A stretch of DNA of 64,000 bases from Arthrobacter sp. zg-Y20. GTDB taxonomy: Bacteria; Actinomycetota; Actinomycetes; Actinomycetales; Micrococcaceae. Below, piece by piece: positions 8,825 to 17,441 of this stretch. The notes under the pieces were generated by a model. That model saw nothing but the letters and a program-made list of their open reading frames with translations, was not told the DNA's origin and did not search any database. The stretch's first letter is position 1, and each line of letters starts with the position of its first letter. A program made the translations under genes and the position numbers. Where the stretch lies: NCBI RefSeq assembly GCF_030142075.1, contig NZ_CP126241.1, positions 2,790,001-2,854,000 on the forward strand, given 5' to 3'.

Positions 8825-9487
8825 CTAGAGCAGCCGGCGGTCCGCCGCCCAGCGGGTGAGTTCATGCCGGGAGGACAGCTGGAGCTTGCGCAGCACGGAG
8901 GAGACATGGGTTTCCACGGTCTTCACGGAAATGAACAGTTCGCGGGCTACCTCCTTGTAGCTGTAGCCGCGGGCGATCAGGCGCATGACTTCCAGCTCCC
9001 GCGCCGAGAGGCGGTCCAGTTCGTCGTCCACCGAGGCCACGCTCGCGGTGCCGAAGGCATCCAGTACAAACCCGGCCAGGCGGGGCGAGAACACGGCGTC
9101 GCCGCCGGCAACCCGCAGGACGGCGTCGGAAATCTCCGGACCGGAAATGGTCTTGGTGACGTATCCGCGTGCACCGGCCCTGATCACCGTGACCACGTCC
9201 TCCGCGGCGTCGGACACGCTCAGCGCCAGGAACCGGGTGGCCCCCAACAGCCCGGCACAACCGGCCAGGACCTCGGCTCCGCCTCCCCCGCTGCCGCCGG
9301 GCAGGTGGACATCCAGCAGGACAACCGCCGGCCGCCGTGCAGTGATCACCTCGATGGCCGATTCCACGCTGTCGGCTTCGGCCACCACGTTGATCCGTGC
9401 ATCGAGGTCGGCCCGGAGGCCGGAACGGAAAATGGCGTGGTCGTCAACAACGACGACGTCGATCGGCAGGTGCGGTTGGAGCGTCAT
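8825..9487 (-). CDS. LuxR-family two-component response regulator
   Basis: 220 residues. The receiver domain (about 8-130) has the acidic pair D15-D16, phosphoacceptor D59 in VVLLDVHLPG and the conserved Lys in GYVTKTISG; a Gly-rich insertion (GGSGGGGAE) follows the phosphorylation loop. A GerE/LuxR helix-turn-helix (about 150-215) contains LSARELEVMRLIARGYSYKE and ISVKTVETHVSSVLRKL. The ATG overlaps the kinase stop by 4 bases (ATGA), so the pair is translationally coupled. Neighbouring PspC proteins suggest control of an envelope-stress response, similar in layout to LiaSR/EsrSR systems. Confidence 0.93.
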   Translation of the reverse strand: MTLQPHLPIDVVVVDDHAIFRSGLRADLDARINVVAEADSVESAIEVITARRPAVVLLDVHLPGGSGGGGAEVLAGCAGLLGATRFLALSVSDAAEDVVTVIRAGARGYVTKTISGPEISDAVLRVAGGDAVFSPRLAGFVLDAFGTASVASVDDELDRLSARELEVMRLIARGYSYKEVARELFISVKTVETHVSSVLRKLQLSSRHELTRWAADRRLL

Positions 9488-10962
9488 TTACGTTGTGCTT
9501 CCTGGCGGGACGGTTGGTTGGGGAAGGAATCGAGCGGGCTGGCCGGGCTGAACCGGCTCACCGGCCGAGCGGGTGCGGCCGAGGCACCGTGAGCAGCGGG
9601 AGCGGGTTTGTGACCGGCAGCGGGAGCGGGTTTGTGACCGGCAGCGGGAGCGTTCGTGGCGGCCGCCGCCGCGACCCCGTCGACCGGAGTGCTGCCGGCA
9701 GGAGCCGAACCGTGCTCCGGGTTCCCGTCCAGCGGAAGTACCAGCCGGACTTCGGTCCCGCCGGCGCTGCTGCGGATCCCCGCGCTGCCGCCGGCCCGCT
9801 CCATCCTGCCGATGATGGAACCGCGCACGCCAATCCGGTCCGGTGGAACCGCTGCCGGATCAAACCCGGGACCGCGGTCCCGGACAAAGACTTCAAGCTG
9901 CTCCGGCCGGCATTCGACGTAGACGGAAACGGTGCCGCCTGCATGCTGCGCCGCGTTAAGCAGCGCCGCGCGGGCGGCCTGCGCCAGCGCTTCGGTGCGC
10001 TCGTCCAACCGGGCATCGGAGACGGCCACCAACTCTATGGGGTGGCCGTAGGCATCCTCGATTTCAGCGGCAATGCGGCGCAGGCTCTGGACCAGATGGT
10101 CCTCGGCACGGGCCCGGTCGGTGTAGAGCCATTGCCTCAGTTCCCGCTCCTGGGCGCGGGCAAGCCGGACCACGTCCTGCTCGGAGCCGGCACGCTTCTG
10201 GATCAGGGCCAGGGTCTGCAGGACCGAGTCATGCAGATGGGCGGCAATTTCGGCGCGTTCCGTCTGCCGGATCCGGCCCGCACGTTCGGCTTCCAGGTCC
10301 CGCCAGTGCTTGACGGCCCACGGGGTGAATACCAGTGCCACACCTGCCAGGACCGCTGCGGAAGCGAGCAGTCCGGCAACCAGCACGTCCCAGCTCACCG
10401 CTCCGGAAACCATCACCAGCACTCCCGCCACCACCAGCAGCAGCCCTGCGGCCAACCGGATCAGCCCGGAAGTCCGGTCTGCGCCGGCACTGTTCACGAG
10501 CCCGGCGCGGCGCCTTTCATCCAGCTGGCTCCAGGCCAGCACCGCACCGCCTGCAATGGCGCCGAGCGGCACGAACAGTCCCCAGTTGAGGTCGGCGCCC
10601 AACCGCTGGGCGATGAAGGCAGCGGCGACGAGCAGCAGGGCAAGCCCGGCAGCAACTTCGCGCTGCCCGGCTTTGCCCAGGGTTCCAGTCGGCCCCGCCC
10701 AGCCGCCGCCGTCGCGCAGGAGCCGGGCATAGTTGTCCGCAATACTGCGCGGGTTGGCCTGGACCTGTTCCTTCTTGTCCAGTTCTTCCCGGGTGGGAAC
10801 CATGATCCACAGCCAGCCGTACAAGAGGAAGCCGCCGCCGGCCAGGCAGAACACCGCCATGAGGGCACGGGTCAGCTTCACCGGCCAGCCCAGGTGTGCT
10901 GCCAGTCCGGCGCAGACGCCGGCAATCATCCGGTCGCGGGGTCGCACCAGAGGTTCTCTCAT
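9484..10962 (-). CDS. PspC-domain sensor histidine kinase (LiaS/EsrS-like)
   Basis: 492 residues. The N-terminus is a PspC domain (about 8-62: DRMIAGVCAGLAAHLGWPVK, then a hydrophobic helix ending in LWIMVP). Further transmembrane segments follow at about 115-230. A HisKA_3 dimerisation domain holds phosphoacceptor His in AAHLHDSVLQTLALIQKRAG. The HATPase domain has the N-box ALLNAAQHAG and G-box DRGPGFDP. A roughly 80-residue Ala/Pro/Gly-rich tail contains copies of AGHKPAPA encoded by a 24-bp tandem repeat. It is coupled to the LuxR regulator by a 4-base overlap and divergent from a PspC/LiaF-like gene. It probably senses membrane or cell-wall stress. Confidence 0.93.
   Translation of the reverse strand: MREPLVRPRDRMIAGVCAGLAAHLGWPVKLTRALMAVFCLAGGGFLLYGWLWIMVPTREELDKKEQVQANPRSIADNYARLLRDGGGWAGPTGTLGKAGQREVAAGLALLLVAAAFIAQRLGADLNWGLFVPLGAIAGGAVLAWSQLDERRRAGLVNSAGADRTSGLIRLAAGLLLVVAGVLVMVSGAVSWDVLVAGLLASAAVLAGVALVFTPWAVKHWRDLEAERAGRIRQTERAEIAAHLHDSVLQTLALIQKRAGSEQDVVRLARAQERELRQWLYTDRARAEDHLVQSLRRIAAEIEDAYGHPIELVAVSDARLDERTEALAQAARAALLNAAQHAGGTVSVYVECRPEQLEVFVRDRGPGFDPAAVPPDRIGVRGSIIGRMERAGGSAGIRSSAGGTEVRLVLPLDGNPEHGSAPAGSTPVDGVAAAAATNAPAAGHKPAPAAGHKPAPAAHGASAAPARPVSRFSPASPLDSFPNQPSRQEAQRK
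9592..9652. repeat. 24-bp tandem repeat in the kinase C-terminus
   Basis: Units at 9592-9615, 9616-9639 and a partial copy at 9640-9652; units one and two differ at one base. The repeat length is a multiple of three, so copy number changes would lengthen or shorten the Ala-Gly-His-Lys-Pro tail without a frameshift. Confidence 0.9.
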
Positions 10963-11023
10963 GGCCCTATCAAAGCACGGCGCGGACCCCGGGAACCGTG
11001 CCCGGAGCCAAGTTCCGAAGTTC

Positions 11024-11062
11024 TTCAGGGGCGGTTCAGGGGCCGCTCAGGGTAGTCCCTGA
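11024..11062. promoter_or_regulatory. Operator-like direct repeats and 16-bp palindrome
   Basis: Two direct copies TTCAGGGGCGG (11024-11034) and TTCAGGGGCCGC (11035-11046) are followed by the perfect palindrome TCAGGGTAGTCCCTGA (11047-11062). The half-site TCAGGG thus recurs at 11- to 12-bp spacing. It lies in the divergent gap between the kinase (start 10962) and the PspC/LiaF-like gene (start 11098). It is a good candidate binding site for the neighbouring LuxR regulator; binding is inference. Confidence 0.6.
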
Positions 11063-11097
11063 TGCTTCCCAACGCCCCCGGCGGGAAGACTGGGGTC

Positions 11098-12477
11098 ATG
11101 AACCCTTTCCCATCCTCTGCCGCCGATGAGCCGGCCTCCGCTTCGGAACAGCAGCCCTCCGGGGCCGGTTCCGCCTCCGCTGGAACCTCCGCTGCAGGCC
11201 ACCGGCCGGACGGCATACACAGCGGCTTCTTTCAGTGGCTCCGGTCCCTTGGCGTGCAGCGCGGTCCGGACCGCTGGTTCGGCGGCGTAGCTTCCGGCCT
11301 CGCGGCGAAGACCGGACTGGATCCGGTGCTGATACGCGGATTGTTTGTGGTCCTGGGTGTCTTCGGGATCGGGTTCCTGGCCTATGGCCTGGCCTGGGCG
11401 CTGCTTCCGGAACCGGACGGCAGGATCCACGTGGAAGAAGCCCTCCGCGGCAGCTGGACCTCCGGAATGACCGGCGCGCTCGTGTTTACCATCGTGGGGA
11501 TGGGCGGCCCCGGTGCTTCGGTCCTCGGCGGCGACTCGTGGTTCGGTGCCGTTGTGTGGACGCTGTTCTGGATCGGCTCCGGCATTGCAGCAATCTACTG
11601 GTTCTCCGGGCCCAAGGGCCGCGCATATTTCCAGGGCCATATGCCGCACGGCACATCCGCCCCTGCCGGCGGCCCGGAAGCGGCGGATGCCGGCACTACC
11701 GCCGCCGGCACTTCCGGTACCGCCCCGGTGTCGCTGGCCAAAACCGGCAGCCCCGAAACCCCGGCCCCCGCAGGCACGGCGGGCTTCGGAGACAGCCACG
11801 GCGCTCCTGCCGGCTGCACCGCCAAGGCCGCCAAGGTTCCCGGCGCCGGCGGACCCTTCCTGGCGGCCCTCTTCGGGGCAGCGCTGCTTGCCGGCGGCGC
11901 AGTCCTCGGCTTGGACTATGCCGGCATCCTTCCCCTTGGCTCCCCGGTTTCCGTGGCCCTGGCTGCGGCGGCGGGGGTTTTTGGACTCGGTGTGGTCCTG
12001 CTGGGATTGTTGGGCCGGCAGTCCGGCGGCGCCGGCACGGCGGCGGTGGTGGCCCTTGCGGCGGCCCTGCTGGCCCAGGGAAACCTGGCCAACGCCAACC
12101 TCGTCGTCGCCAGCAATGCCGACTGGACACCGCAGGACTCGGCCCAGGCCGTCGGCGGCTACACCTCCGTCGCCGCCAACGGGACTGTGGACCTGCGCGG
12201 TACCGACCTTTCCGGGGACACCGATATTCCGGTCAGCGTGGCTGCCGGAAACCTGAACTTCCTGGTTCCCATTGATTCGCCGGTGACCGTCCGGTTTGGC
12301 ATGGCGGCGGGCAACATCGAAGTCAATGACGGCGGTGACCACCACGAATACAGCGGCTTGTGGCAGTCCACCACCGAACGCACGTTCAACCAAGACGCCG
12401 GCGGGGACCCCATCACCATTGATGTCCGGGGCCTGGCAGGCAATGTACTTGTGACAACTGAAGAAAGCGATCTTTAG
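11098..12477 (+). CDS. PspC-domain membrane protein with LiaF-like C-terminus
   Basis: 459 residues from ATG 11098; an upstream in-frame ATG at 11062 would overlap the palindrome. A PspC domain (about 50-110: DRWFGGVASGLAAKTGLDPV, LAYGLAWALLPEPDG) is followed by several transmembrane helices (about 125-190 and 255-345). The extracellular-type C-terminal domain is rich in Gly/Asp beta strands (GTVDLRGTDLSGDTDIPVSV, RFGMAAGNIEVNDGG), resembling the LiaF adhesin-like domain. LiaF-type proteins restrain a partner kinase until envelope damage occurs. Divergence from the PspC-kinase gene supports this role. Confidence 0.82.
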   Translation: MNPFPSSAADEPASASEQQPSGAGSASAGTSAAGHRPDGIHSGFFQWLRSLGVQRGPDRWFGGVASGLAAKTGLDPVLIRGLFVVLGVFGIGFLAYGLAWALLPEPDGRIHVEEALRGSWTSGMTGALVFTIVGMGGPGASVLGGDSWFGAVVWTLFWIGSGIAAIYWFSGPKGRAYFQGHMPHGTSAPAGGPEAADAGTTAAGTSGTAPVSLAKTGSPETPAPAGTAGFGDSHGAPAGCTAKAAKVPGAGGPFLAALFGAALLAGGAVLGLDYAGILPLGSPVSVALAAAAGVFGLGVVLLGLLGRQSGGAGTAAVVALAAALLAQGNLANANLVVASNADWTPQDSAQAVGGYTSVAANGTVDLRGTDLSGDTDIPVSVAAGNLNFLVPIDSPVTVRFGMAAGNIEVNDGGDHHEYSGLWQSTTERTFNQDAGGDPITIDVRGLAGNVLVTTEESDL

Positions 12478-12479
12478 CC

Positions 12480-12887
12480 ATGGAGCAGGATAACGAGCGG
12501 GACTACCTCGGCCGGCCCTACACCGCCGGCAGCTACGAAACGGAGCCTCCCGGGCAGTACGGGCCGACCCCGCAGATGCCTGAATCCGGGGGCGCGCTTC
12601 CCGGCTCACCGTCCCCCGCAGGCCCGGCCCCCACGGACGCGGAGAACGACGGCGACGGCAGCGGAACGGACGCCGCATCCGGCTCGGCACCGGGCCGGGG
12701 AATGCGGGTGGGCACGGTGGTGTGGGGCCTGGTCCTCACCGTCCTGGCTGTGCTCCTGCTGCTGGTGGACACCGTGAACCTCAGGGTGGACCCGGTACTG
12801 CTCCTGCTGTGCCTTACCCTCGGAGCGGGGCTGGCCCTGCTGGCAGGCGGCTTCCTGGCAGCCTTCCAGCGCAGCCATTCCCGCTAG
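12480..12887 (+). CDS. Small two-helix membrane protein
   Basis: 135 residues. A polar, Pro/Gly-rich first half of about 75 residues precedes two hydrophobic helices (VVWGLVLTVLAVLLLLVDTV and LLLLCLTLGAGLALLAGGFL). It starts 2 bp after the stop of the PspC/LiaF-like gene, so it is in the same transcript. I recognise no named family. It is probably an accessory part of the stress module. Confidence 0.75.
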   Translation: MEQDNERDYLGRPYTAGSYETEPPGQYGPTPQMPESGGALPGSPSPAGPAPTDAENDGDGSGTDAASGSAPGRGMRVGTVVWGLVLTVLAVLLLLVDTVNLRVDPVLLLLCLTLGAGLALLAGGFLAAFQRSHSR

Positions 12888-12961
12888 CCGCACAGGCAAC
12901 ACCGTCTGCATCACCAGCACCAAAGTTTCCCATTTTCCCCATCGTCAGACAGGCTTGATCC

Positions 12962-13198
12962 ATGGATAAGTTCTTTCAGCTCCTCCGCTCCTCCCCCATC
13001 AAACGCCGCAAGGGATGGGCCGGCGGCGTCTGCGCCGGAATCGCCGCAACCTTCGGCTGGGATGTATCCCTGGTCCGGATCGGCGTGCTCCTCAGTTTCC
13101 TGCTCCCGTTCATCGGCCTGGGCACATATCTGGTGGCCTGGCTGCTGCTGCCGAAGGCTGACGGAACCATCCTCCTGCAGCGCATGGTGAGCGCCTAG
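12962..13198 (+). CDS. PspC-domain protein
   Basis: 78 residues, almost entirely one PspC domain. It contains RRKGWAGGVCAGIAATFGWD, then LVRIGVLLSFLLPFIGLGTY and a final LVAWLLLPK. PspC proteins sit in the cytoplasmic membrane and act in phage-shock or cell-envelope signalling. This is the third PspC domain in 4 kb, after the kinase and the LiaF-like protein. It lies 74 bp downstream of the two-helix protein and may belong to the same transcript. Confidence 0.9.
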   Translation: MDKFFQLLRSSPIKRRKGWAGGVCAGIAATFGWDVSLVRIGVLLSFLLPFIGLGTYLVAWLLLPKADGTILLQRMVSA

Positions 13199-13274
13199 GC
13201 TTAGATGCTGCCGGAAGGCTGGCTAGAATCTAGAGCAGCATCACACCGGCGCCATCAGACCAGGGGTAAAAAAC

Positions 13275-14306
13275 ATGAAGATCGGTATTCTCACCAGCGG
13301 CGGCGACTGCCCCGGGCTGAACGCGGTGATCCGCGGCGCCGTGCTGAAGGGCATCAAGGAATACGATGGCATCGAGTTTGTCGGATTCCGTGACGGCTGG
13401 CGCGGCGTGGTGGACGGCGACATCATGGATCTGCCGCGCGCCAGCGTCCGCGGCATTTCCAAGCAGGGCGGAACCATCCTCGGCACTTCCCGCACCAACC
13501 CCTTCGAAGGACCCAACGGCGGCCCGGTGAAGATCAAGGCCACGATGGACCGGCTGGGGATTGACGCCATCATCGCGATCGGCGGCGAGGGAACCCTCGC
13601 CGCCGCGCAGCGCCTGACCGACGCCGGGCTGCAGATTGTGGGCGTGCCGAAGACCGTGGACAACGACCTCGACGCCACGGATTACACGTTCGGTTTCGAC
13701 ACCGCGGTCCAGATCGCCACGGAAGCCTGCGACCGGCTGCGCACCACCGGCGAGTCCCACCACCGCTGCATGGTGGCCGAGGTAATGGGCCGGCACGTCG
13801 GCTGGATTGCGCTGCACTCCGGCATGGCCGCCGGTGCCCACGCCATCCTGATCCCTGAGCACCCGGTGAGCCTGGACCAGATCTCCCAGTGGGTCAACGA
13901 GGCCCACGAGCGCGGCCGGGCCCCGCTGGTGGTAGTTGCCGAAGGCTTCGTCACCACGGACATGGAGTCCCCGCACTCCGAACGCGGGCTGGACAGCTTT
14001 GGCCGGCCGCGGCTGGGCGGCATCGGTGAACTGCTCGCCCCGGAGATCGAGGCACGGACCGGGATCGAAACCCGGGCGACGGTGCTGGGCCATATCCAGC
14101 GCGGCGGCGTGCCGACGGCGTACGACAGGGTCCTCGCCACGCGTCTGGGCATGGCTGCAGTGGACTCGGTGGTGCAGGGCCTGTGGGGCACCATGGTGTC
14201 GCTGCACGGCACGGACATTGTCCACGTCGGTTTCGAGAAGGCCCTCGGGAACCTCAAGACCGTCCCGGAGCACCGTTACGACGAAGCGGCCATCCTTTTC
14301 GGCTAG
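13275..14306 (+). CDS. pfkA: 6-phosphofructokinase
   Basis: 343 residues. It starts MKIGILTSGGDCPGLNAVIR (ATP-binding Gly-rich loop). The substrate motif PKTVDNDLDATDYTFGFDTA and MGRHVGWIALHSGMAAGAH follow. The phosphoryl-donor motif reads GGEGTLAA: Gly at the position after the acidic residue favours ATP over pyrophosphate, where Asp would be expected. It commits fructose 6-phosphate to glycolysis in the cytoplasm. Confidence 0.95.
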   Translation: MKIGILTSGGDCPGLNAVIRGAVLKGIKEYDGIEFVGFRDGWRGVVDGDIMDLPRASVRGISKQGGTILGTSRTNPFEGPNGGPVKIKATMDRLGIDAIIAIGGEGTLAAAQRLTDAGLQIVGVPKTVDNDLDATDYTFGFDTAVQIATEACDRLRTTGESHHRCMVAEVMGRHVGWIALHSGMAAGAHAILIPEHPVSLDQISQWVNEAHERGRAPLVVVAEGFVTTDMESPHSERGLDSFGRPRLGGIGELLAPEIEARTGIETRATVLGHIQRGGVPTAYDRVLATRLGMAAVDSVVQGLWGTMVSLHGTDIVHVGFEKALGNLKTVPEHRYDEAAILFG

Positions 14307-14426
14307 GAAACACCGGCACCGCCACCCTCGACGGCCCGCAGCTGTTCCTGTGTATTCCATGAGGATTTGCTGTGGGTCGGCAAGGCGCCGGCCGGGGTGC
14401 CCGGGCAGCGGTGTAGGTTGAAACCC

Positions 14427-15143
14427 ATGAACCTGGATTCAGGAACCATAGCGATTATCCAGCTTGCCTGGTCCCGGCACCTGGGGCTGGAGGACAACGC
14501 GCTGGCTGAGACGGACAGCGGTGAACGCATCTACAGCGTCAGCGAACGCGCCCAAACCCTGTGTTTCCTTCGTCTGTTCGGCACCGAAGTCTTCAGCGGA
14601 CCGGAGTGGGCCGCTGATCGTGCGCGCAGCAAGAGCGCCCTTGAACTCACCCGCAATTCGGGCCTGGTGCAGATGTCCATGGAGCACGGCGGGCGGACCC
14701 TGGGCGCCGAACAGCTCTTTTTTGCCGATTCCTTCCCCACCGTGGCTCCGCTGGAGGAACTGGCCGTTGCCAATGACCCCGACCTCGCGCTGGCACTGGA
14801 ACGCCTGTGCCCGCCGGACGACGTCGCCGAAGCAGGATTGGCGGGCAAAGAGGACCTCTTTATCCTCGTGGACGACTCCCTTGACGAACCGCGCCCGGTG
14901 GCTGGCGCCGGCTACAGCATTACCGATGGAATCCTGGCGGACATGAGTGTCCTGACGGCGCCGCCGTACCGGCTGCAGGGGCTGGGCAGCTACATCAGCT
15001 CGGTTGCCCTGGAGGATGCCATGGCCGGCGGCCTGATCCCGCAGTGGCGGGCACCGCTGGACAACGTGGGTGCCGCGCGGACAGCGGTGGGCTCCGGCTT
15101 TATCCCGGCCGGCGTCAAGACATCCGTAGCCCTCTCGGCCTAG
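14427..15143 (+). CDS. GNAT-like acetyltransferase, unknown substrate
   Basis: 238 residues starting MNLDSGTIAIIQLAWSRHLG. The acetyl-CoA-binding region is near the C-terminus: ADMSVLTAPPYRLQGLGSYI, followed by AARTAVGSGFIPAGVK. The N-terminal half contains TLCFLRLFGTEVFSGPEWAA. This layout resembles GCN5-related acetyltransferases of unknown substrate in actinobacteria. It stands about 120 bp after pfkA. Confidence 0.65.
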   Translation: MNLDSGTIAIIQLAWSRHLGLEDNALAETDSGERIYSVSERAQTLCFLRLFGTEVFSGPEWAADRARSKSALELTRNSGLVQMSMEHGGRTLGAEQLFFADSFPTVAPLEELAVANDPDLALALERLCPPDDVAEAGLAGKEDLFILVDDSLDEPRPVAGAGYSITDGILADMSVLTAPPYRLQGLGSYISSVALEDAMAGGLIPQWRAPLDNVGAARTAVGSGFIPAGVKTSVALSA

Positions 15144-15168
15144 GCTGCGGCCGCACCGGTCCCGACGC

Positions 15169-15570
15169 TCAGCCCAGCAGTTCCAGCATCTCCTGGCGCT
15201 TAAAGAACGCCGCCGTGTCACGGGCGGTGGGTGAACCGCCGTCGGGATCTGCTCCGGCGTCCAGCAGGAGGCGGAATACCTCTGCGTAGCCCTTGAACGC
15301 GGCCCCGGCGAGCGGGGTCTGGCCCCGGTCATTGCGGGCGTTTACGTCTGCTCCGCGTTCCACCAGCAGCGCTGTTACTGCAGCGTGGCCGTGGTAGGAG
15401 GCCAGCATGACCAGGTTGTCACCGGCACTGTTCGTGAGGTTCACCGGCACCCCGGCATCGAGGTAACGGCGGATCCCTTCGGCGTCACCGGCCCGGGCAG
15501 CATCAAAGACCATACCGGCCAGCTCAATGATGTCGTCGTCAATTTCCGGGCGGGGTTCCGGGGTAGTCAT
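15169..15570 (-). CDS. Ankyrin-repeat protein
   Basis: 133 residues made of about three ankyrin repeats: GDAEGIRRYLDAGVPVNLTN, GHAAVTALLVERGADVNARN and GYAEVFRLLLDAGADP. Ankyrin repeats bind other proteins; bacterial single-domain versions are often partners of catalases or enzymes of unknown identity. It is convergent with the GNAT-like gene and lies 46 bp downstream of ygfZ on the same strand, so the two may be cotranscribed. Confidence 0.9.
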   Translation of the reverse strand: MTTPEPRPEIDDDIIELAGMVFDAARAGDAEGIRRYLDAGVPVNLTNSAGDNLVMLASYHGHAAVTALLVERGADVNARNDRGQTPLAGAAFKGYAEVFRLLLDAGADPDGGSPTARDTAAFFKRQEMLELLG

Positions 15571-15616
15571 GGATCTCCTCTTGTGATGGTTTGGTTGTCC
15601 GCCGGCTCGCGCCGGG

Positions 15617-16708
15617 CTAGACCCGCGGTGCTTTCAGGAAGCCCGTGGCGCGTCCGACAACCGCTCCGGCGTCGGGGGCCACGATGGGTTCCTGCGCGGC
15701 GGCGTAAAGTTCGCCGTCGTCGTCCACCACCAGCTGGGCGGCGGGATCGACCGACCGCTTCACCACTGCCAGGGCGACGGGGCCCATTTCATAGTGGGCG
15801 CCCACGGAGGTCAGTGTTCCGACTTTCCGCTCGCCGAGCATCACCGGACTGCCGGCTGCCGGCATGGTGTGCTGCGAGCCGTCCAGCTGCAGGAACACCA
15901 GGCGCCGCGGCGGGTGGCCCAGGTTGTGCACCCGGGCGACGGTTTCCTGGCCCTTGTAACAGCCCTTGGCCAGGTGCACGGCAGTGCGGATCAGGTCCAG
16001 CTCGTGCGGGAGGGTTTTATCGTCGGTTTCTGCGCCCAAACGGGGACGCCAGGCGGCAATGCGCAGGGCTTCGGACGCCATGGAACCGGCCAGGGTGCGG
16101 CCCGAGGCGTCAATGGCCTCCGCGAAGGAGTCCCTCGGAATCAGGTACTCATGCCAGGGCCGTTCCAGCCCCGGGTGGGCATCCTCCGGGACGGCGGTGT
16201 ACGCGAAGCCGCCGCTGCCGATGTGCGGCCACGGATCGCTCCAGCGCAGGTACTGCTCCCATTCCGGAACCTCGGCCGTGGTGCCGGCAACCGCCCACTG
16301 GTCCGTGGCGTTGGTGACCTCTACCCGGAGCATGAACTTCATCCGCTCCAGCCATTCGGTCAGCCCGGCCGCTTCGGCTGCTTCCACGAGCAGCCACGCG
16401 GTTTCACCGTCGTCGATGATCCGGGCGTCGTAGTCGATCCGGCCCTGGACGCTGAGCAGCAGCAGTTCCGAGCTCACGCCGGGCTGCAGGGTGCCCACCT
16501 GCTGGGAGGACAGGGTATTCAGCCAGCTCAGCCGGTCCGGCCCGCTGACGGTGACCACGCCGCGGTAGGAGAGGTCGACGACGGCGGTGCCGCGTGCCAG
16601 GGCGCGCTGTTCGCGCAGCGGATCACCGTAGTGGGAGGCGGTGCCGGCATCGAGGCCGCCGGCCGCTACGGCACCGTGGCGGGAAAGCAGGGGGCTGGAA
16701 TACGTCAT
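15617..16708 (-). CDS. ygfZ: Folate-binding protein YgfZ/CAF17-like
   Basis: 363 residues. It has the family hallmark KGCYKGQETVARVHNLG with the conserved Cys at about position 230, and an N-terminal GcvT-like fold (VVDLSYRGVVTVSGPDRLSW, LNTLSSQQVGTLQPG). YgfZ proteins use tetrahydrofolate to support Fe-S cluster assembly or repair. The next gene upstream encodes a nitrobindin-like protein. I recall a similar ygfZ/nitrobindin-like/glnR/mshD neighbourhood in mycobacteria. Confidence 0.92.
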   Translation of the reverse strand: MTYSSPLLSRHGAVAAGGLDAGTASHYGDPLREQRALARGTAVVDLSYRGVVTVSGPDRLSWLNTLSSQQVGTLQPGVSSELLLLSVQGRIDYDARIIDDGETAWLLVEAAEAAGLTEWLERMKFMLRVEVTNATDQWAVAGTTAEVPEWEQYLRWSDPWPHIGSGGFAYTAVPEDAHPGLERPWHEYLIPRDSFAEAIDASGRTLAGSMASEALRIAAWRPRLGAETDDKTLPHELDLIRTAVHLAKGCYKGQETVARVHNLGHPPRRLVFLQLDGSQHTMPAAGSPVMLGERKVGTLTSVGAHYEMGPVALAVVKRSVDPAAQLVVDDDGELYAAAQEPIVAPDAGAVVGRATGFLKAPRV

Positions 16709-16749
16709 GGGAAGTGCAACGTCCTTGCCTTGCGGGGCTATTCCCCGGC

Positions 16750-17349
16750 TCAGGAGCTCTTGTTGAGGATGGCGGAGGCATGGGCTTTGAGGTTTTCACC
16801 CTCCGAGGCGACATCCCAGCGCCAGTACAGGTCTCCATTGACCAGGCCGAAGATGCGGGTGGCGGCCGTGTATTCCTTGGAATTCACGCCACGCATGACC
16901 AGGTCGGTGGCCAGCTGGATCTGCGGCCCCTTGATCTGCCCGTAGTACAGCTCGGCAATGCCGCCGGGATGCACAATGGTGGCGGTGATGTCGAAGCCGC
17001 CGTTTTCGTTGCGCAGCTCTTCGACCTCGTCGGCGCTGCGCAGGGCCGGAACAATGTCTGCGGGCACCAGCCCGGGGCCGCCGTCGGCGTCGTTCAGCGG
17101 ACGGTCAAGGGACCAGAAGCCGGTCTCCACCGCCAGCGGACGCAGCCGGGTGCCCTGCTCGTCGGTGAGCCAGCTTTCCGCCGTGTACTGCAGGTAGGGC
17201 AGGCCGTTCTGGGTGAACGTTACCTTTTGGGCGAAGTGCTCCGAATCGGCTTCGCCTTCGCCAAGCCTCCCGGACCCTTCCCAGGTGCCGATCAGCCAGG
17301 AGAGGGGAACCAGTTCCGGCGTCAGGTCGGTGGGGATCTCCATTGGCAT
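16750..17349 (-). CDS. FABP/nitrobindin-like heme-binding protein
   Basis: 199 residues from ATG 17349; a second ATG at 17343 is in frame, but AGGACAGG is better spaced to 17349. The family signature SWLIGTWEGSGRL appears near the N-terminus, followed by a ten-strand beta-barrel pattern, and the C-terminus contains DLYWRWDVAS. Family members (THAP4-like/nitrobindin, DUF1794) bind ferric heme and react with nitric oxide or peroxynitrite. It is 41 bp upstream of ygfZ on the same strand. Confidence 0.85.
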   Translation of the reverse strand: MPMEIPTDLTPELVPLSWLIGTWEGSGRLGEGEADSEHFAQKVTFTQNGLPYLQYTAESWLTDEQGTRLRPLAVETGFWSLDRPLNDADGGPGLVPADIVPALRSADEVEELRNENGGFDITATIVHPGGIAELYYGQIKGPQIQLATDLVMRGVNSKEYTAATRIFGLVNGDLYWRWDVASEGENLKAHASAILNKSS

Positions 17350-17441
17350 GGTGGAACCTGTCCTTCGATATCTAACGGGCCGGCGCAAACGCCGGCAGGC
17401 AACGGGTCCGGAGTTACAGGCCCGGGATTACCGGTTCGGTG

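Noticed and set aside
11047-12690. 547-residue minus-strand open frame opposite the PspC/LiaF-like gene
   Set aside because: Shadow of a real coding region; no recognisable domains and no ribosome site.
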